A stretch of DNA of 64,000 bases from Parietaria judaica. Lineage: Eukaryota; Streptophyta; Magnoliopsida; Rosales; Urticaceae. Position 1 is the first letter of the stretch. Each line of letters starts with the position of its first letter. The translations under genes and the position numbers were made by a program. The notes below the pieces were generated by a model that worked only from the letters and a program-made list of their open reading frames with translations, searched no databases and was not told the DNA's origin. The stretch is taken from the NCBI GenBank assembly GCA_954871525.1, contig OX940864.1, positions 16,114,001 through 16,178,000 of the forward strand. The letters are read 5' to 3'. Below are positions 49,620 to 62,800 of the stretch, one piece after another.

Positions 49620-51511
49620 ATGACTGGCTCTCCAATGAATGGTGGAGAGGGCTCTTACAGCTACTCCAAGAACTCTGATTATCAGGTTAAAGAATTTGTG
49701 TTTTTGATTCTACGAAATCTTACTTAAAATTATCATGCATTGTTCAATTTTTTTACTGTCGTGAGTATGTTTGACAATTGAACTTTGTACTTTTAACAAT
49801 ATTCAACTAGTTGAGTTATGCTTCATTAATGACGAATTTCAATGTGATTTTTATCAGAGAAAAATTGTGGAAACCTTGAATAAGGAAATCGACGAACAAA
49901 TCTATAAGAATCTTGACGTGAAGACTCTCTCCTCCTTTTCAAACACAATTCGGCTTGCGGATTTAGGATGTTCGACGGGGCCGAATACATTCACTTCCAT
50001 GCAAAATGTGATGGAAGCTATCAAGCTAAAATACGCTTCCCAATGCCCTAATTCCAAGTCGCCGGAGTTTCAAATCTTCTTCAACGACCGAGCCTCTAAT
50101 GATTTTAACACCCTCTTCACCACCTTGCCATCCAATAAGCAGTACTTCGCTGCCGGAGTCCCAGGATCTTTCCATGGCCGGTAACCTAGAAATATTTAAA
50201 AGTGTATTTTATGTTTCAAACCGTACGTTTGGGGTTAATTTTTATTTTAATGTAATTGTTTCAACAGGTTATTCCCGGAGTTGTCCCTTGATTTGGTGTA
50301 CTCGAATTACGCTTTGCATTGGCTCTCTAAAATACCAGAAGAAGTGTTGGATAAGAACTCTCCAGCGTGGAACAAAGGCCGAATCCACTATTTAAACGCT
50401 CCCAAAGAAGTGTACGATGCTTATCGGTCACAATTTTATGAAGATATCGACAATTTCTTGAACTCTAGGGCTAAAGAGATTGTCAAAGGAGGAATAATGG
50501 TGATAATCATCAGTGGTTGTCGTAATGGAATAAACTCATATCTCAACAAGTCAACTGTGCATCTAGGTTTCGTTTGCGTCGGGTCAACCCTAATGAATAT
50601 GGCCAAAGAGGTAAGAAAGCGGATATTTTCGGTATAGTGACCCCAAGTTTATAAAGTCAGGTGAAAAATACCCTAACATTTTTTACCACGGCAAAATAAT
50701 CCAAAGTTTATCAAACTATGGAAAAAAGGACCCAATTTATTTTCCCCGGACATAAACACCCAGTCAAAAAGTGCCATTAGTTTTCGTTCCCTACAAATAT
50801 TAACGTCTTCAGTTATAACTTCATGACTCTCCTACATCATTTGGGGGCATAAGTGCTTATTGTTTATTAAAGTTTGGAAAAAATCCAATCTCTTTTTTTA
50901 ACTGCAAGAATACCTAATATCTCAAGGTATGACTTATATTCTTAATCTTTTTTTACGGCATAATATCTAAAGGTACAACTTATATTCTTAAATCTTTTTT
51001 TTCTTTTCTTTTTTGGCTCTGCAAGTGGTTATTTTATTTATTGATTTATCGTCATGATAATAGACTTAGTTTGAGTGAAGTCGAGAAATTTAACAAGATA
51101 TTCAATTAAACACTTATTGTAACATTAATCTATCACTAATATGTTTCGATTTGTATTATCTTCACATCTTGACAGGGACTTATCAGTGAAACTCTTGTGG
51201 ATTCCTATAACATACCTGTTTATACCGCTTGTCCAGAAGAAGTTATCGAAATAGTAAATAAAAATGGACATTTTACTGCAGAGAAAGTTGATTTCACCGC
51301 TACAGCGGTTGAAGGTGAATTTCTTGCAATAAGTTCAATGATAAAAGTTACCAGAGTTGTTCTTGAAGGGTCTTTGAGTGAACACTTTGGAAATACAATC
51401 ATGGATGAAATGCTTGAAAGATTAAGCTTGGAATTCAAAGAGCATTCTCAACTTTTTGCTTCAAGCGTCAGTGAGTCTGGGCAGCTATTTATCGTCCTCA
51501 AACGTAAGTGA
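49620..51511 (+). CDS. SABATH-family methyltransferase
   Basis: This S-adenosylmethionine-dependent enzyme would methylate the carboxyl group (or ring nitrogen) of a small molecule, as in methyl salicylate, methyl jasmonate or caffeine synthesis. Exons are 49620-49685, 49858-50180, 50268-50610 and 51176-51511, all with GT-AG introns. Joined length is 355 residues, normal for the family. Features: N-terminal GGEGSYSYSKNSDYQ (substrate pocket edge), SAM-binding LADLGCSTGPNT (about 55-66), FFNDRASNDFNTLF, VPGSFHGRLFP spanning the second splice junction, SNYALHWLSKIPE (substrate-binding Trp), and a C-terminal FTAEKVDF and VLKRK end. No stop or frameshift was found. The exact substrate cannot be told from the sequence. 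Intron 3 (50611-51175) carries repeat-like DNA. It is probably a functional cytosolic enzyme. Confidence 0.93.
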
Positions 51512-53198
51512 AATTGTTTGAAGTTCAATCACTAAGCCTATATTGTATGTTTGTAGACTTGTTCTTTGTAAGTGTTGCGTTTGCTCATTATCCTCTATTT
51601 TCAATAATTATGTCTGTGTGTGTAATGTACGTGTGTTTGTACGGTCCAGTAATAATAAATAAACTATGTATGGTCGTTACGTGTATGTATTGTGTGTGTT
51701 TGTAATCGAAATTATGTTACTTGTTTCAAGGTAAAATATATTCTTTGATATTGCGAGTATTTATGGGGATTTGAAATGACATTTTCAGTCATATTGCTCT
51801 GTATTAATAAACATACCTAGAGTTAATGAATTTCTCATTTCGTTATGTTGTATGCATATCACTATGAGAGAGACTCACAAGTATATACGTCTTAACATTT
51901 TATATTAGATTTGTTTTGGGCACTTATTTAATCCGGGCCGGCCATGATTGCGTATATATCACAAGCTACACTTCCTGATTGCGTAACATACGCCGATTAG
52001 AGTTAGAATATAAGTTCCAACTGCCGACGATCCCACACCAAAAATATGAAGTTCATCAATAGTTCTCGCAATTTTCCCAGATGATTTGTTCTTGGAATTG
52101 AAGAATTTCAAGACTTACAACTCTACAATTGGGGACTTATTCTAGGGTTTGAGAATGAGATGTGGATGATGATCAGCTTACTCTTAATATCATTTAATTT
52201 CTCATTGACCAAACAAGATCAGTGCACATTTGGTATTTTCAATTTTTGGACTCAGTATAACCACCCATGATAATGAACCTCAATATTATCAGTCAGTGAA
52301 GCTAATTCATGGTCAATTGGAAGAAGCGTGCACAGATTATGGTATACAGCAACATCTTCATGTGCTTGGTGACCGTGGAATTAAAATTGGTGAAGGCTAA
52401 TATGACTAAGCTTGCTATATGTTGAGGAGGAACTACGCTTTACTTAATACTAATCTTGGCTAGACATTTGCCGTATGATTTTTTTTTTTTTTTAATGGAG
52501 TGATACTTTTGGCCAAGATTACGTGTACTTGTATTACAATCTATATTTTCACGGTAAAAACAACCGACACTATCCTCTCGAGAGTCTTATAGTGAATTTA
52601 CCACGAGGTCAATCAAGCTTGGTTACATTTGCCGTGTGATTTCATACCATTATATACATCAATAGCATTTTTTCCATAAAGATTCGTTCCATTTTTCTAT
52701 ACATCAATAGACATCCATAAAGATCAAATTATCTTTTGATCACCATCAAATTCGACATTCGACCAAGAAAATTGCTTTCTTTAAAATTAAAAAAAAAAAA
52801 AAAACTTTTTCACATCAACTCCTGCATAATCTTTTAAAACTCCTCCAAAACTCTATCTTAGTAAGATATTAAAGAAATTAAAATTTATGATATTATATTT
52901 ATATTTTAAGTCATCTTTAATTATTATTTTTTATTTTTTTTAACAAAAATCCATAAAATTGGTATCAATTTTTAAAAATAAAATGTCATCGATATACCCG
53001 TACAATCCTCGATATATCCATAAATTAAATTTATGGGTAGTTTTGTAACTCTAAGCCTTGAATTGAACCAATACTTGCTTAGCAAGTTTTATCCACTAGC
53101 CACTTGCAACCTTATCTACTACTTGCCATGCAAGTTGTCATTATTTTATTATTAATGAGTAGCTTCACTTTTCCTATAAATAGGAATGTTGTAGTATG
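51512..53198. other. Intergenic DNA downstream of SABATH
   Basis: 3' UTR region (GT-rich stretch to about 51700), then AT-rich DNA. At 52470-52640 a poly-T run followed by GTGATACTTTTGGCCAAGATTAC resembles the SINE-like element at 47239. No gene recognised. Confidence 0.5.
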
Positions 53199-53452
53199 TA
53201 GAGCTGCACAAATAAATCGTGAACTTGCATCGTCGCGCATCGCGATCGTTTTTTCTTGGTCGCGATTAATCGCGACTAACTGGCGGGAATCGCGACTCAT
53301 CGCGACGCGGAGCAACAGTGTGAGAGAATCGGTCTCGTCCAATGGGAGCGCGCCACCGAGGCATCGCGAAGCATCGCGACCTGAGGGAATCGCGGCGCAT
53401 CACGACTTTGAATTTGGCGATTTTCACGATTTGGTCGCGATGTGCAGCTCTA
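53199..53452. mobile_element. hAT-type MITE
   Basis: 254 bp with perfect 12-bp terminal inverted repeats (TAGAGCTGCACA / TGTGCAGCTCTA) and 8-bp flanks GTAGTATG and GCAGTATG that differ at one base, as expected for a hAT target duplication. The interior is dense in CGCGA/TCGCG motifs. Non-coding. Confidence 0.85.
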
Positions 53453-53623
53453 GCAGTATGTATTTTCTCATCCCTCACTCTTGTAATCACTCGGTTTCTA
53501 ATCGAGAAACAATTTTCTCACTCTTATTCTCTTGCACATCAAAATCACCATATTCCACTATCTCAAAAATATTGTGTCGTTTAATAGGTTGTGGTTTTTG
53601 GCAACGACCATTCGTGGTACTAA

Positions 53624-54355
53624 GGCCAACCCCAACCATGACACCAAATTTGGTGTTAAAATTACATCATTTTAGTGTAATTTTAACACCAAATTTTCCT
53701 TTCAACCCAACCACAACACCAAATTTCACACTAAAAAGAATATTCCCTATTATTATATTATTAAATAAAAATTCTTCCTAATATTGAATTTGGAGATAAT
53801 TGTGGCATAACTACTCTACAACGTCGGTGACGTATACTCGATAATATTTGCGACACACTCGGCATTCTCGATGATGTCAATAATGTACTCGTTGTTATCG
53901 GCAACACACTCGGCATTGTCGCTGGTGTAAGTGATGTACTCGGTGGCATCAATGACGCATGCGGCGTTCTCGACGGTGTCGGTAACGTACCCGGCGGTGT
54001 CGGCGACAATTAAATACTTATATTACAATTAATTTTATTAATAAATCATCATTAAGTATTTATGCCAAAAATTAAAATATATATATATATAACACTACTT
54101 TTGCCGTTGTGAACAGTAACGCATCAAATATGATGCGATACTGTAGCAAAAGCAAAAATTGCACCATTTTGGTGCAACTTTTGCCGTTGCATTGGGTGCA
54201 ATGAATAACACTACTTTTGCCATTGTGAACAGTAACGCATCAAATATGATGTGTTACTGTAGCAAAAGAAAAAAATGCACCATTTTGGTGCAACTTTTGC
54301 CGTTGCATTGGGTGCAATGAAGACTGCGCGTTTTGCAGTCCCATTGGGGTTGCTC
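53624..54355. mobile_element. Harbinger/Tourist-like MITE
   Basis: 732 bp flanked by TAA on both sides (53621-53623, 54356-54358). The left end GGCCAACCCCAACC matches the inverted right end GAGCAACCCCAATG. TAA target duplications are typical of PIF/Harbinger. The interior has a CTCGGCATTCTCGATG-type degenerate array (53815-54005) and two 116-bp tandem units (54091-54206, 54207-54322). Confidence 0.75.
54091..54322. repeat. Two 116-bp tandem units inside the MITE
   Basis: Both units begin AACACTACTTTTGCC and carry CATCAAATATGATG and TGGTGCAACTTTTGCCG. They differ at only a few positions. Confidence 0.88.
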
Positions 54356-54358
54356 TAA

Positions 54359-56506
54359 CAAGTTTGTGGAAAGCATTCTCAAAAACTGTGACTAGTGTCT
54401 ATAAGTGTAACTCAGAATAAAATAAATATTTTTTTAATCGAAAAGTTTTGTACATTTGTAAAATAAGGGGATGTGAGCGAAATTTTCAATATTTTTTACC
54501 TTACCTTGGGTATATGTCTTTTATTTCTTCTCATGAGTCATGAGCACACACGTATTTACGCATAGAGCGTTAGCTCACTTATATAGTTGTGTTGTAGAAT
54601 CAGGAAATACACGGTGTTAGAATCGATTTAGGGGTTGTGTTTCTGCCGTTTTTATTTTGTTGCTTTAAGATCAAGGAGTTCCAAAATTTTGTTTTCATCC
54701 CGAAAGGTTATTATAAATAAATTGTCTTTATTTTTTCGAAATATATATTTTTATAATAACAAAATGCTCGCCAAAGATTAAGGTTTTATTTTTTAATTTT
54801 TAATTTTTTTTTTTAAATCAAGTCTTTATCGAGCCCCAACCTAAGCCCACTTCAGCCCCCAAGCCTAAATCAACCCTCAGATTCTCTCGCTGGAGTTATC
54901 TCCTCACTCCATCGGAGCACCTTACCTCTTCCACCTAACGCCGCCATCTTCCGCCTTGTCTGGTGCTCCGCCCAACTTGTATGATCTGCACAACTCCTCC
55001 GTCTTCGACAACCACCCAGATATTACAGAGAATCTTCTCCAGAAATACCAGCACTCCAGGCTGCGCCTATCCATAAGTCCGCCCAGATCCTCGGTTTTAG
55101 AAAAGACAACCCACGCCAATATCCAATCCAAACCTACCTACTTTTGACCACTTCAAATCGCCCATTGTTTATCTATCTCATATTGCGATTTAGGTATTTG
55201 GATTTATCTAGGATTTAAGTGTTTAAATTACAAGGAAATTGTACTGAATTGTGGTAGTTACAACTTTAAATTTTGTATTGAATTTAGATTTCTATTTTAC
55301 AGATTAAAATTATTTGATTTGAAAATGATAAACATTAACGTAATATTTAAGGGTTAGTGGGTAAAAGTTGCAAGAGCTAAAGGTCAATTTTATAGCCCGT
55401 ACGACCCGGCCCCGACCTGAAACCAAGTTTTTTTGGTACAGAAATGGAAAACCGAGTCTGTCATATAATTTTACGGTTTACTCCACTAGAAAAAAAAAAT
55501 GTAGGCCCATCCAATATGATTTCCTGGATCCACCCTTGTGGGTCGGGCCTACTTTTGGCTGTTTGGTTTTGACTGATTGGATTGATGTTGAATTTTCATC
55601 TGACATTTACCTTCAGTACTCCATTCCTTTTCGTATGAGCTATGAATTATTGTTAGGGCACCATGCGGAAGGAAAATTCTAGCGCCCCGTCGACTTCGAG
55701 TGCTAGGGTTCGGCATCGAAAGCGTTAGAGCGAGGTTAGTTTGTCAAAACGGATTTCCCCGTCACTTCCTTGAAGTTTGAAGCACTAGAAATAGGTTTTT
55801 GTAAGTTGGTTTAATAAAAATTAAGGTTAGAATTCATTAGTGTTGTTTTATCGGGTACTCAGGTTAGTTCCGGATGTGAGTAAAGCCAATGGCGGTAGTT
55901 TACTTGTTAACGACCAGAACAAGTACATGTAAACGTGGACACGCACTTCTTTCGTTGCAGTAGAGAAACCTTACGATATTTGTGGTTGCAACTAGAAGCA
56001 AGTTGGTTTTTCGCTCCCATATTGATGTCTTGAAACGAGACGAAATTCTACTTGACACACATCATTTATTTGTGCAGTTAGCAAATTTGATGGGTCAGTA
56101 TCCATAGTTAACTTGCCCGAGGTAGGTGATTTTATATTCACAAAAAATTTGGAAACTATGACATGTTTATTGAGGTAGAAAATCGGCCTCTGCAGTCACG
56201 GATCCGTGAGCTTGGGTCTTTTCGTTTAGATTACCTTAGAGCTTGGGTCTTTTCGTTAAAGCTAGATCACGTTGAAAGAGATGAGTGTTGTGAGAGAATG
56301 AGTCGGGTTGTTTGTCGAGTGATTGGGGGCCTTGATGAGAAACCTTTTTTGCGTGTGTATAGGTGGTGCCAAAAAACTTGGATAGGAATAATTGGCCAGT
56401 CTGTTTTCCAGAAGAAAAAAATGCCTAAGAATAAATTCTCGAAGAATTTCCAGAAAGTAGATTTAAGGATTCGATGCATCGTCTTAAGAGTGCAAGTGTG
56501 AGATTG
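54359..56506. other. Intergenic DNA with a hAT relic
   Basis: No supported gene. At about 55500-55537 GGCCCATCCAATATGATTTC followed by CTGGATCCACCC closely resembles the right end of the intact hAT (35780-35814), so an old related element once lay here. A moderately GC-rich tract at 54880-55140 and another at 55680-56500 give only short frames (such as 56163-56501) that I do not recognise. Confidence 0.5.
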
Positions 56507-56893
56507 TTGGACATATTTTTGAATATGCCCTCTATTCATATGCTAATCTCGCTTGTGTAAGTGCTTGATCATTTGCCTTGTAATGAATAATTCTTATTAA
56601 TGGAAATCGTTTATAGTTATCTATGGATTATATGAATAATAATTGAATGTTTGATCCTTAGTTCTTTAACTTTGCTTTTGTGTTTAGTCATCACACTGAG
56701 TCTATGTTAAGAGGTTTGACTATCACAAATAAAGAACTTAAATAGGTCCATGGTCAAGACTAGAAATGAGAATTTCTAATCGAGACCGACTATTGATGAA
56801 CTTAATCACATGAATGTGATGATCTATACTGGATCATAGTGTTGTCTATACACTTTTAAGTTTATCAGGTATGAAGTGTCTTCATACTGGACG
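56507..56893 (+). mobile_element. Diverged LTR fragment
   Basis: Begins TGTTGGACATATTTTTGAAT and keeps short blocks of the 2.65-kb LTR family in the same order (TGTTTGATCCTTAGTTC, GTATGAAGTGTCTTCATACT) but is otherwise different. It stops where the next LTR starts at 56894, so it appears to be the target of that insertion. The 5 bp before the junction are GGACG. Confidence 0.6.
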
Positions 56894-59277
56894 TGTTGGA
56901 CATATGTGTCCTTAAACAAGATATTTTATCTATTTGTAAAAGATTATGACAAGTCGTTGAATAAAGATGATACTTATTATGATAATCTTATTATAGTTTC
57001 TGGTAGAGTAAAATAGAATGTTTGATCCTTAGTTCATAAAGGATGCAATTATGAATTATTATCACAACAGAGTCAATGTGAAGAAGAATTAATAATCATA
57101 ATAAATGAACTTAAAATGTCCGTGACCTGATTAACTGGGTGGGAGCCCATTAATCGTATAAGGTCATTAATGTGACTAAGTGACAATCTTATTCTGGATT
57201 TTGTGTGTGTCACACTCACTAGAAGTACATTAAGTATGAAGTGTCTTCATACTGGACTGGACCTGACTTAAACTCCGGAAGTTATCATATAAGACCGTCA
57301 CTGATAACTTGGAGTTGAGTCACTAGTAGATGATCAAATGGATATTCGATCTAAGTCCTGAGTGATCTTGAGTCCAAGCTGCTGGCTTGATTGTTCTTTG
57401 ATTTAACCGTTAAAGAACACGAAATATTACCGCTGTTCCCAACACTATTATTTTGGGAACATGATAGTCAGCAGTAAGGGTAGCTTGGTCATAGACATGG
57501 GCATCACACAGCTCTCTTCAGAGTGATGATGATTCCCTTGATTGTCGGTGGTGAGAAGTGAGAGGTACCCGTGCGCAACTTATGAATCGAAACCATAAGT
57601 GGGTTACTCATAATATTACTGACTGAGTCAAGGATGAAAATGCAATGAGGGGCATAACGGTAGAAACCGCCTGCTCGTGTGTGGATCATCAAGTGAAAGA
57701 TCAATAACCCGAATTTGATTGTATCAATGGACACCCTGTTGTTATAAAGGGAATAATATATACCGTATCACTAAAGAGTGCAGCCTCGGGTCTATAGTGG
57801 AATCACTTCGAGGTTTGACGAACAACTAGCAGTTCGTTGAAGCTTAAGTGATACGGGTCCATGGTCCCCAGGATAGCTCCGTAACGGATGATACGTACGT
57901 GATTAAAATACATTCTGGATAATGTTTAATCATTTGGCTTGACTTATAAAACTGAAAGGTCTGTGGCAGACGTCAGATAGTTTTATCGTTAGCGTGGCAA
58001 AAGTACCATATTTTGGTACACGAAATTAACTGATAAAAGAAAGTTAGAATTTAGATTTTCTATCAGCACCCTGTTGTTGGAAATTAAATTCTAAGCAACT
58101 TTTCTTTTTGAACCGAGTCATTTCGACTTACAGTTAGTGATTTATGGATTTTTTAAGTTTATGATCGGTTCGATAAACTTTGAAATTAAATCACATGTCA
58201 CGAATTTAAATGATGGTGTGGCACCATGACATTTTAATGTGTGATATTGAGATCAGGAAATATTAATATAATTTAATTATTTGGATTTAATTATTAATAT
58301 CTTATTAATAATTAATTAATAATTAATAGATTTATATTAATAAATAAAAAATATATATTTATATATATTCATATGTGTAAATTCGAATTAGGGTTTGATA
58401 TATGAAACCCTAGCTAAATTCGAATGGTATGATTTGGTCTTTCCAAATTTGCGGTATAAGTACCAAATGTTTTGGTATTTTAGCAAATCCCTAAAATCAA
58501 TATTATCCATTGGATCGGTTATGATTTTATATCAACCGTTGGATTAGGATATTGATAAATTCGAAATTAATATATTGGTCACCAAGTTTCATTTTTCGAA
58601 TTTTGGTTAATTAATTATATTCGTTAGATCGGTCTAAGATTTAATCTTTACCGTCGGATTGAAAATTAATTAATTATATATATTTATATATATATTCGAA
58701 TTATAGTTTATGGATAAATTCGAAATTGTTTTTTTAATAAATCTTTTTATATTTGATTTTATCCTAAACTAATTTGATCCATTAGATCGGTTTAAAGATT
58801 TATCTCAACCGTTGGATCTAGATAATGATAATTCGAATTTTATTATAAATATATAGGATAATTCGAATTTTATAAAGATAAGAAGATAAGATTGGTTTTT
58901 TGATTTATCCAAATCTTTCTTATTTAATTAAATCCCTAATTAATTATATCCATTGGATTTAGATGAGATTAAATATGGACCATTGGATTAAGATAATTAA
59001 TTATATTTAATTAATGAAATTCGAAAATTAGGGAGGGAAATTCTCCAATTCGGTTACGGTTTGAGCCTATAAATAGGAGGCTCATTCTACACATTTTACA
59101 CACCTTTCCCCAGAGAAAAATTCGAACTCTCCCTCTCCCTCAGGGTCTGCGAATTTTCTCTCTGATCTCTTTTCTGGTTCGGCTTAGGAGACTATTTCTC
59201 CGGAAGCTTAAAAAGAACCATCAGTTAAAATTTTGCGACGGAGTCCTGCCGGCGAAGCCCACGCTTCGGTACGAGGA
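56894..59277 (+). mobile_element. LTR of the 2.65-kb family, interrupted by copia
   Basis: Plus-strand version of the LTR at 37315-39964. It starts TGTTGGACATATGTG, includes the promoter box CTATAAATA at 59067-59075 followed by a leader-like region, and is cut at 59277 (in CGGTACGAGGA) by the copia element. The last roughly 370 bp of the LTR should lie beyond the window, after that copia. Confidence 0.9.
59067..59075 (+). promoter_or_regulatory. TATA box of the 2.65-kb LTR family
   Basis: CTATAAATA, conserved in the other LTR copies (minus strand near 690, 19215 and 37869). It fixes the transcription direction of the family. Confidence 0.6.
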
Positions 59278-59831
59278 TGTGAGCTTAAGCTTGACTTAGT
59301 CCGGATGACGACCAGAACCCAGGACGGGCAGAAACACTTGCGAGGAGTCAGCCCGGGTACCGACCAGAACAGAAGACGGACAGCTGTTCAGCCCAGCTCG
59401 GGTGAACACGAGCAAAACGTCCGGATAGAAGGCAAGCCCGGCCAGAGGCAGACGAGCAGGCCAGCTCGGGGACAGAGAAGCTGTCCGGGCAGGAAAGGGA
59501 AAGTCAGCAACTACTCAGCAAGGAAAGCGCGTAGCTTGAGGAGCAAGCAAAGATCAAGTCAAAGATTTGATAGGATTATTTAGGGTAGTTTCCTGATTTG
59601 GTTCGATTTGGTTAGCTAGGGTTTCGCCTATGTGAGGCTATAAATATACCTAGCATGTACACTTTGTAATGTTGTTGAGTCTATTAGAGTTTGAGTTTAC
59701 CTTCTTGTATTTTCCCTTCGAATTATTAATCAGAGATATTCTTCTCCCATAAGATTGTGTCCTTTATTTTTCTGTTCGATTCCTTTGGTGTTATTCGTGT
59801 TCTTTGCAGATCCGTGAATTGGGATCCAACA
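59278..59831 (+). repeat. 5' LTR of the second copia
   Basis: TGTGAGC start and CCAACA end. TATA box CTATAAATA at 59638-59646. The 3' LTR lies outside the window. Confidence 0.93.
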
Positions 59832-59859
59832 AGTGGTATCAGAGCTTCAATCGAAGAAC

Positions 59860-62800
59860 ATGTCTTCATCATCAGAGTCACCAATCGACGGAGCTTTGGT
59901 TGCGCAGAAACCTGAGACCAGAGAAGGCACAGTTACACTCCATTACCCCATGCTCACGAAGAGCAATTACGCCGTGTGGGCGTTGAAGATGAGGGTGAAT
60001 CTGCAGGCGCAGGGAGTATGGGAGGCCGTAGAGAACGGCGGTGTCGAAGGGCGCAAGGAAAGAATGGCTCTAGCCGCAATCTACCAAGCAGTTCCGGAAG
60101 ATGTTCTTCTCATGCTTGCCGAGAAAGATTCCGCGAAGGAAGCATGGAAAACTCTTCAGACCATGCACATGGGCGCAGATCGCGTCAAGAAGGCAAAGGT
60201 CCAGACCTTGAAGAGTGAGTTCGAGGTCATGAGGATGAGGGAGAGCGAATCAATTGATGATTTCGCTATGCGGCTCACGTCCATTGTGACCGGCATACGC
60301 TCGTTGGGAGACAAGGTGGAGGAGACCACCGTCGTCAAGAAGTTTCTCCGAACAGTGCCTCACAGGTACATGCAGATCGTGACATCGATCGAGCAGTTCG
60401 GCGATCTCAAGACCATGTCGGTCGAGGAGGTTGTTGGTCGTCTCAAGGCCCACGAAGAGAGACTTCGGGGTTACGGTGACAAAGACGAGGAGAAGAACCT
60501 CCTGCTCACGCATGAAGAGTGGACGGCCAGACAGCGGAAAACCGGGGGAGCCGAGTTTTCTACAAGACCCTCAGGTCGGAACAGCTTTGGTGGAGAAGTC
60601 CGAGGACGCGGACAGGGTCGTGGACGAGGTCGAGGTCGGGACATGCGAGGTCGCGGCAGTGGATCTACCCGTCAGGAAGGCACGACCAGGAGAGACAAGA
60701 GCACAGTGAAGTGCTACAATTGTCAGAAGCTTGGGCACTTTGCATCTGAGTGTCGGAGCAGGAACCAGGGCGAAGAGGCGAATCTAGCGAGATTCCCAGA
60801 CAACCAGCCAGCATTGTTGTTTGCCGAGCAGGAAACGCACCTGGACGAACAGAATGGCAAGTGTGACGCTAAGGCCCGGGCAGAAGTGATCAGTGTGCCG
60901 ATCGGCCCAGGGGCCGGACAGACCTATCCGGAGGAGACCAGCGAGAAGGTTTTCCTCATCGAGGATAAGGTTATTGCAAACCTCCTCGTAGACGGAGAAA
61001 AGAAAGTCACGACCGACGTATGGTATCTAGACAACGGAGCTAGCAACCACATGACTGGGGACCGAGCTAAGTTTGAAGAGCTCGATGAGAAGATCACGGG
61101 CAGCGTGAAATTCGGCGATGGATCAGTCGAAGAGATCAGAGGCAGAGGGTCGATCCTGTTCGAGTGCAAGAATGGCGACCAGCGTCTGATGACCCAGGTG
61201 TATTTCATCCCGAAGTTGAAAAGCAACATCATCAGTCTAGGACAGATGACTGAGATCGGGAACACGGTGTTGCTGCAAGGGTCCTACCTGAAGATGTGGA
61301 CCAAGGAAGGAGAGCTGTTGATGAAGGTGGAGCGAACACCCAACAGACTCTACAAGATTCTCCTGAAGACATGCCAGCCCGTCTGTCTTATGACATCGAT
61401 GGCAGACCCGGCTTGGCTATGGCACGCACGGCTCGGACACGTGAATTTTCATGCGCTCAAGATGATGGGCGAGAAGAAGATGGCCTTCGGGGTTCCCAAG
61501 ATAGAACACCCCGACCAGCTATGTGAGTGCTGCATGATCGCAAAGCAGGCGAGGATACCGTTTCCGATCAAGGCCAGGTTCCGAGCAGAGAAACCCTTAC
61601 AGTTGGTGCACGCAGACCTATGTGGTCCAGTCACCCCAGCAACTTTGGCAGGTAACAAGTACTTTCTTTTACTTGTTGATGATTACAGTCGCTGGATGTG
61701 GGTTTATATGCTTAAGGAGAAAAGTGGAGCCTTTGAAGTCTTCAAGAAGTTCAAGAAGATCGTGGAGAATGGCTCGGTGCACAGGTTAAAGGTCTTGCGT
61801 ACAGACCGAGGAGGAGAATTCACCTCCCAGCAGTTCAGAGAGTTCTGCGACCAGGAAGGAGTTCAACGTCACCTGTCCGCACCCCACACGCCCCAGCAGA
61901 ATGGCGTAGTGGAAAGACGAAACCGAACTGTGATGAACACAGCAAGGAGCTTGCTCAAGAGCATGCAAATTCCAGCCCGTTTTTGGGCAGAAGCAGTAAG
62001 ACATGCGGTCTACCTGCTTAATCGTTTGCCGACCAAAGTGCTAGGAGAGCGTACCCCCTACCAGGCGTGGAAAGGGAAGAAACCCCACTTAGAACATTTG
62101 AGAGTGTTCGGGTGTACCGCACACGTGAAGATTGTGAGGCCACATCTCAAGAAGCTGGACGACCGGAGTCAGAAGATGGTGTACCTTGGCGTTGAAGAAG
62201 GAAGCAAGGCACACAGACTCTACGATCCACGACGCGGTAGACTCCAAGTGAGCAGAGATGCTGTATTCGAAGAGGAGATGAAGTGGAATTGGCGCGACGA
62301 GAAGGGAGAACCCGAGCAGAACTCAGTGGAGTTCATTGTTGAAGACGACCAGGATGTTGCCGAGCAAGAGCAGCCCGGAACACCCAGCTCGGGAACAGCT
62401 TTGCCGAGCATGAGTGAATCCAGCCCGGAAGAGACCCCGGATACACCCAGGACACCAAGTCCGAGCAGGACAAGCCTGTCCAACTCGGGAGATTCCTCCA
62501 TAAAAGACGGCCCAAGAGGATTCCGACCTCTAGCAGACGTCTACGATCAGACTCAAGAAGTGGAGATGAGCCTGGAGGAACTTTCTTTGTTGTGTGCAGA
62601 AGAGCCAGCCAGCTTCCAGGAGGCAGCAACCGAGCAGGAGTGGCAGGAAGCAATGAAGAAGGAGAAGTCCATTGAGAAGAACAGAACATGGGAGCTAACC
62701 GACCTTCCAAAAGGTCACAAGCCCATCGGCCTGAAGTGGGTATATAAGCTGAAGAAGGACACTGAGGGGAATGTCCTTAAGCACAAGGCAAGGCTGGTAG

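Noticed and set aside
53104..53781. A 225-codon frame
   Set aside because: It runs across the hAT MITE and into the Harbinger-like MITE, so it is an accidental frame over transposon DNA.
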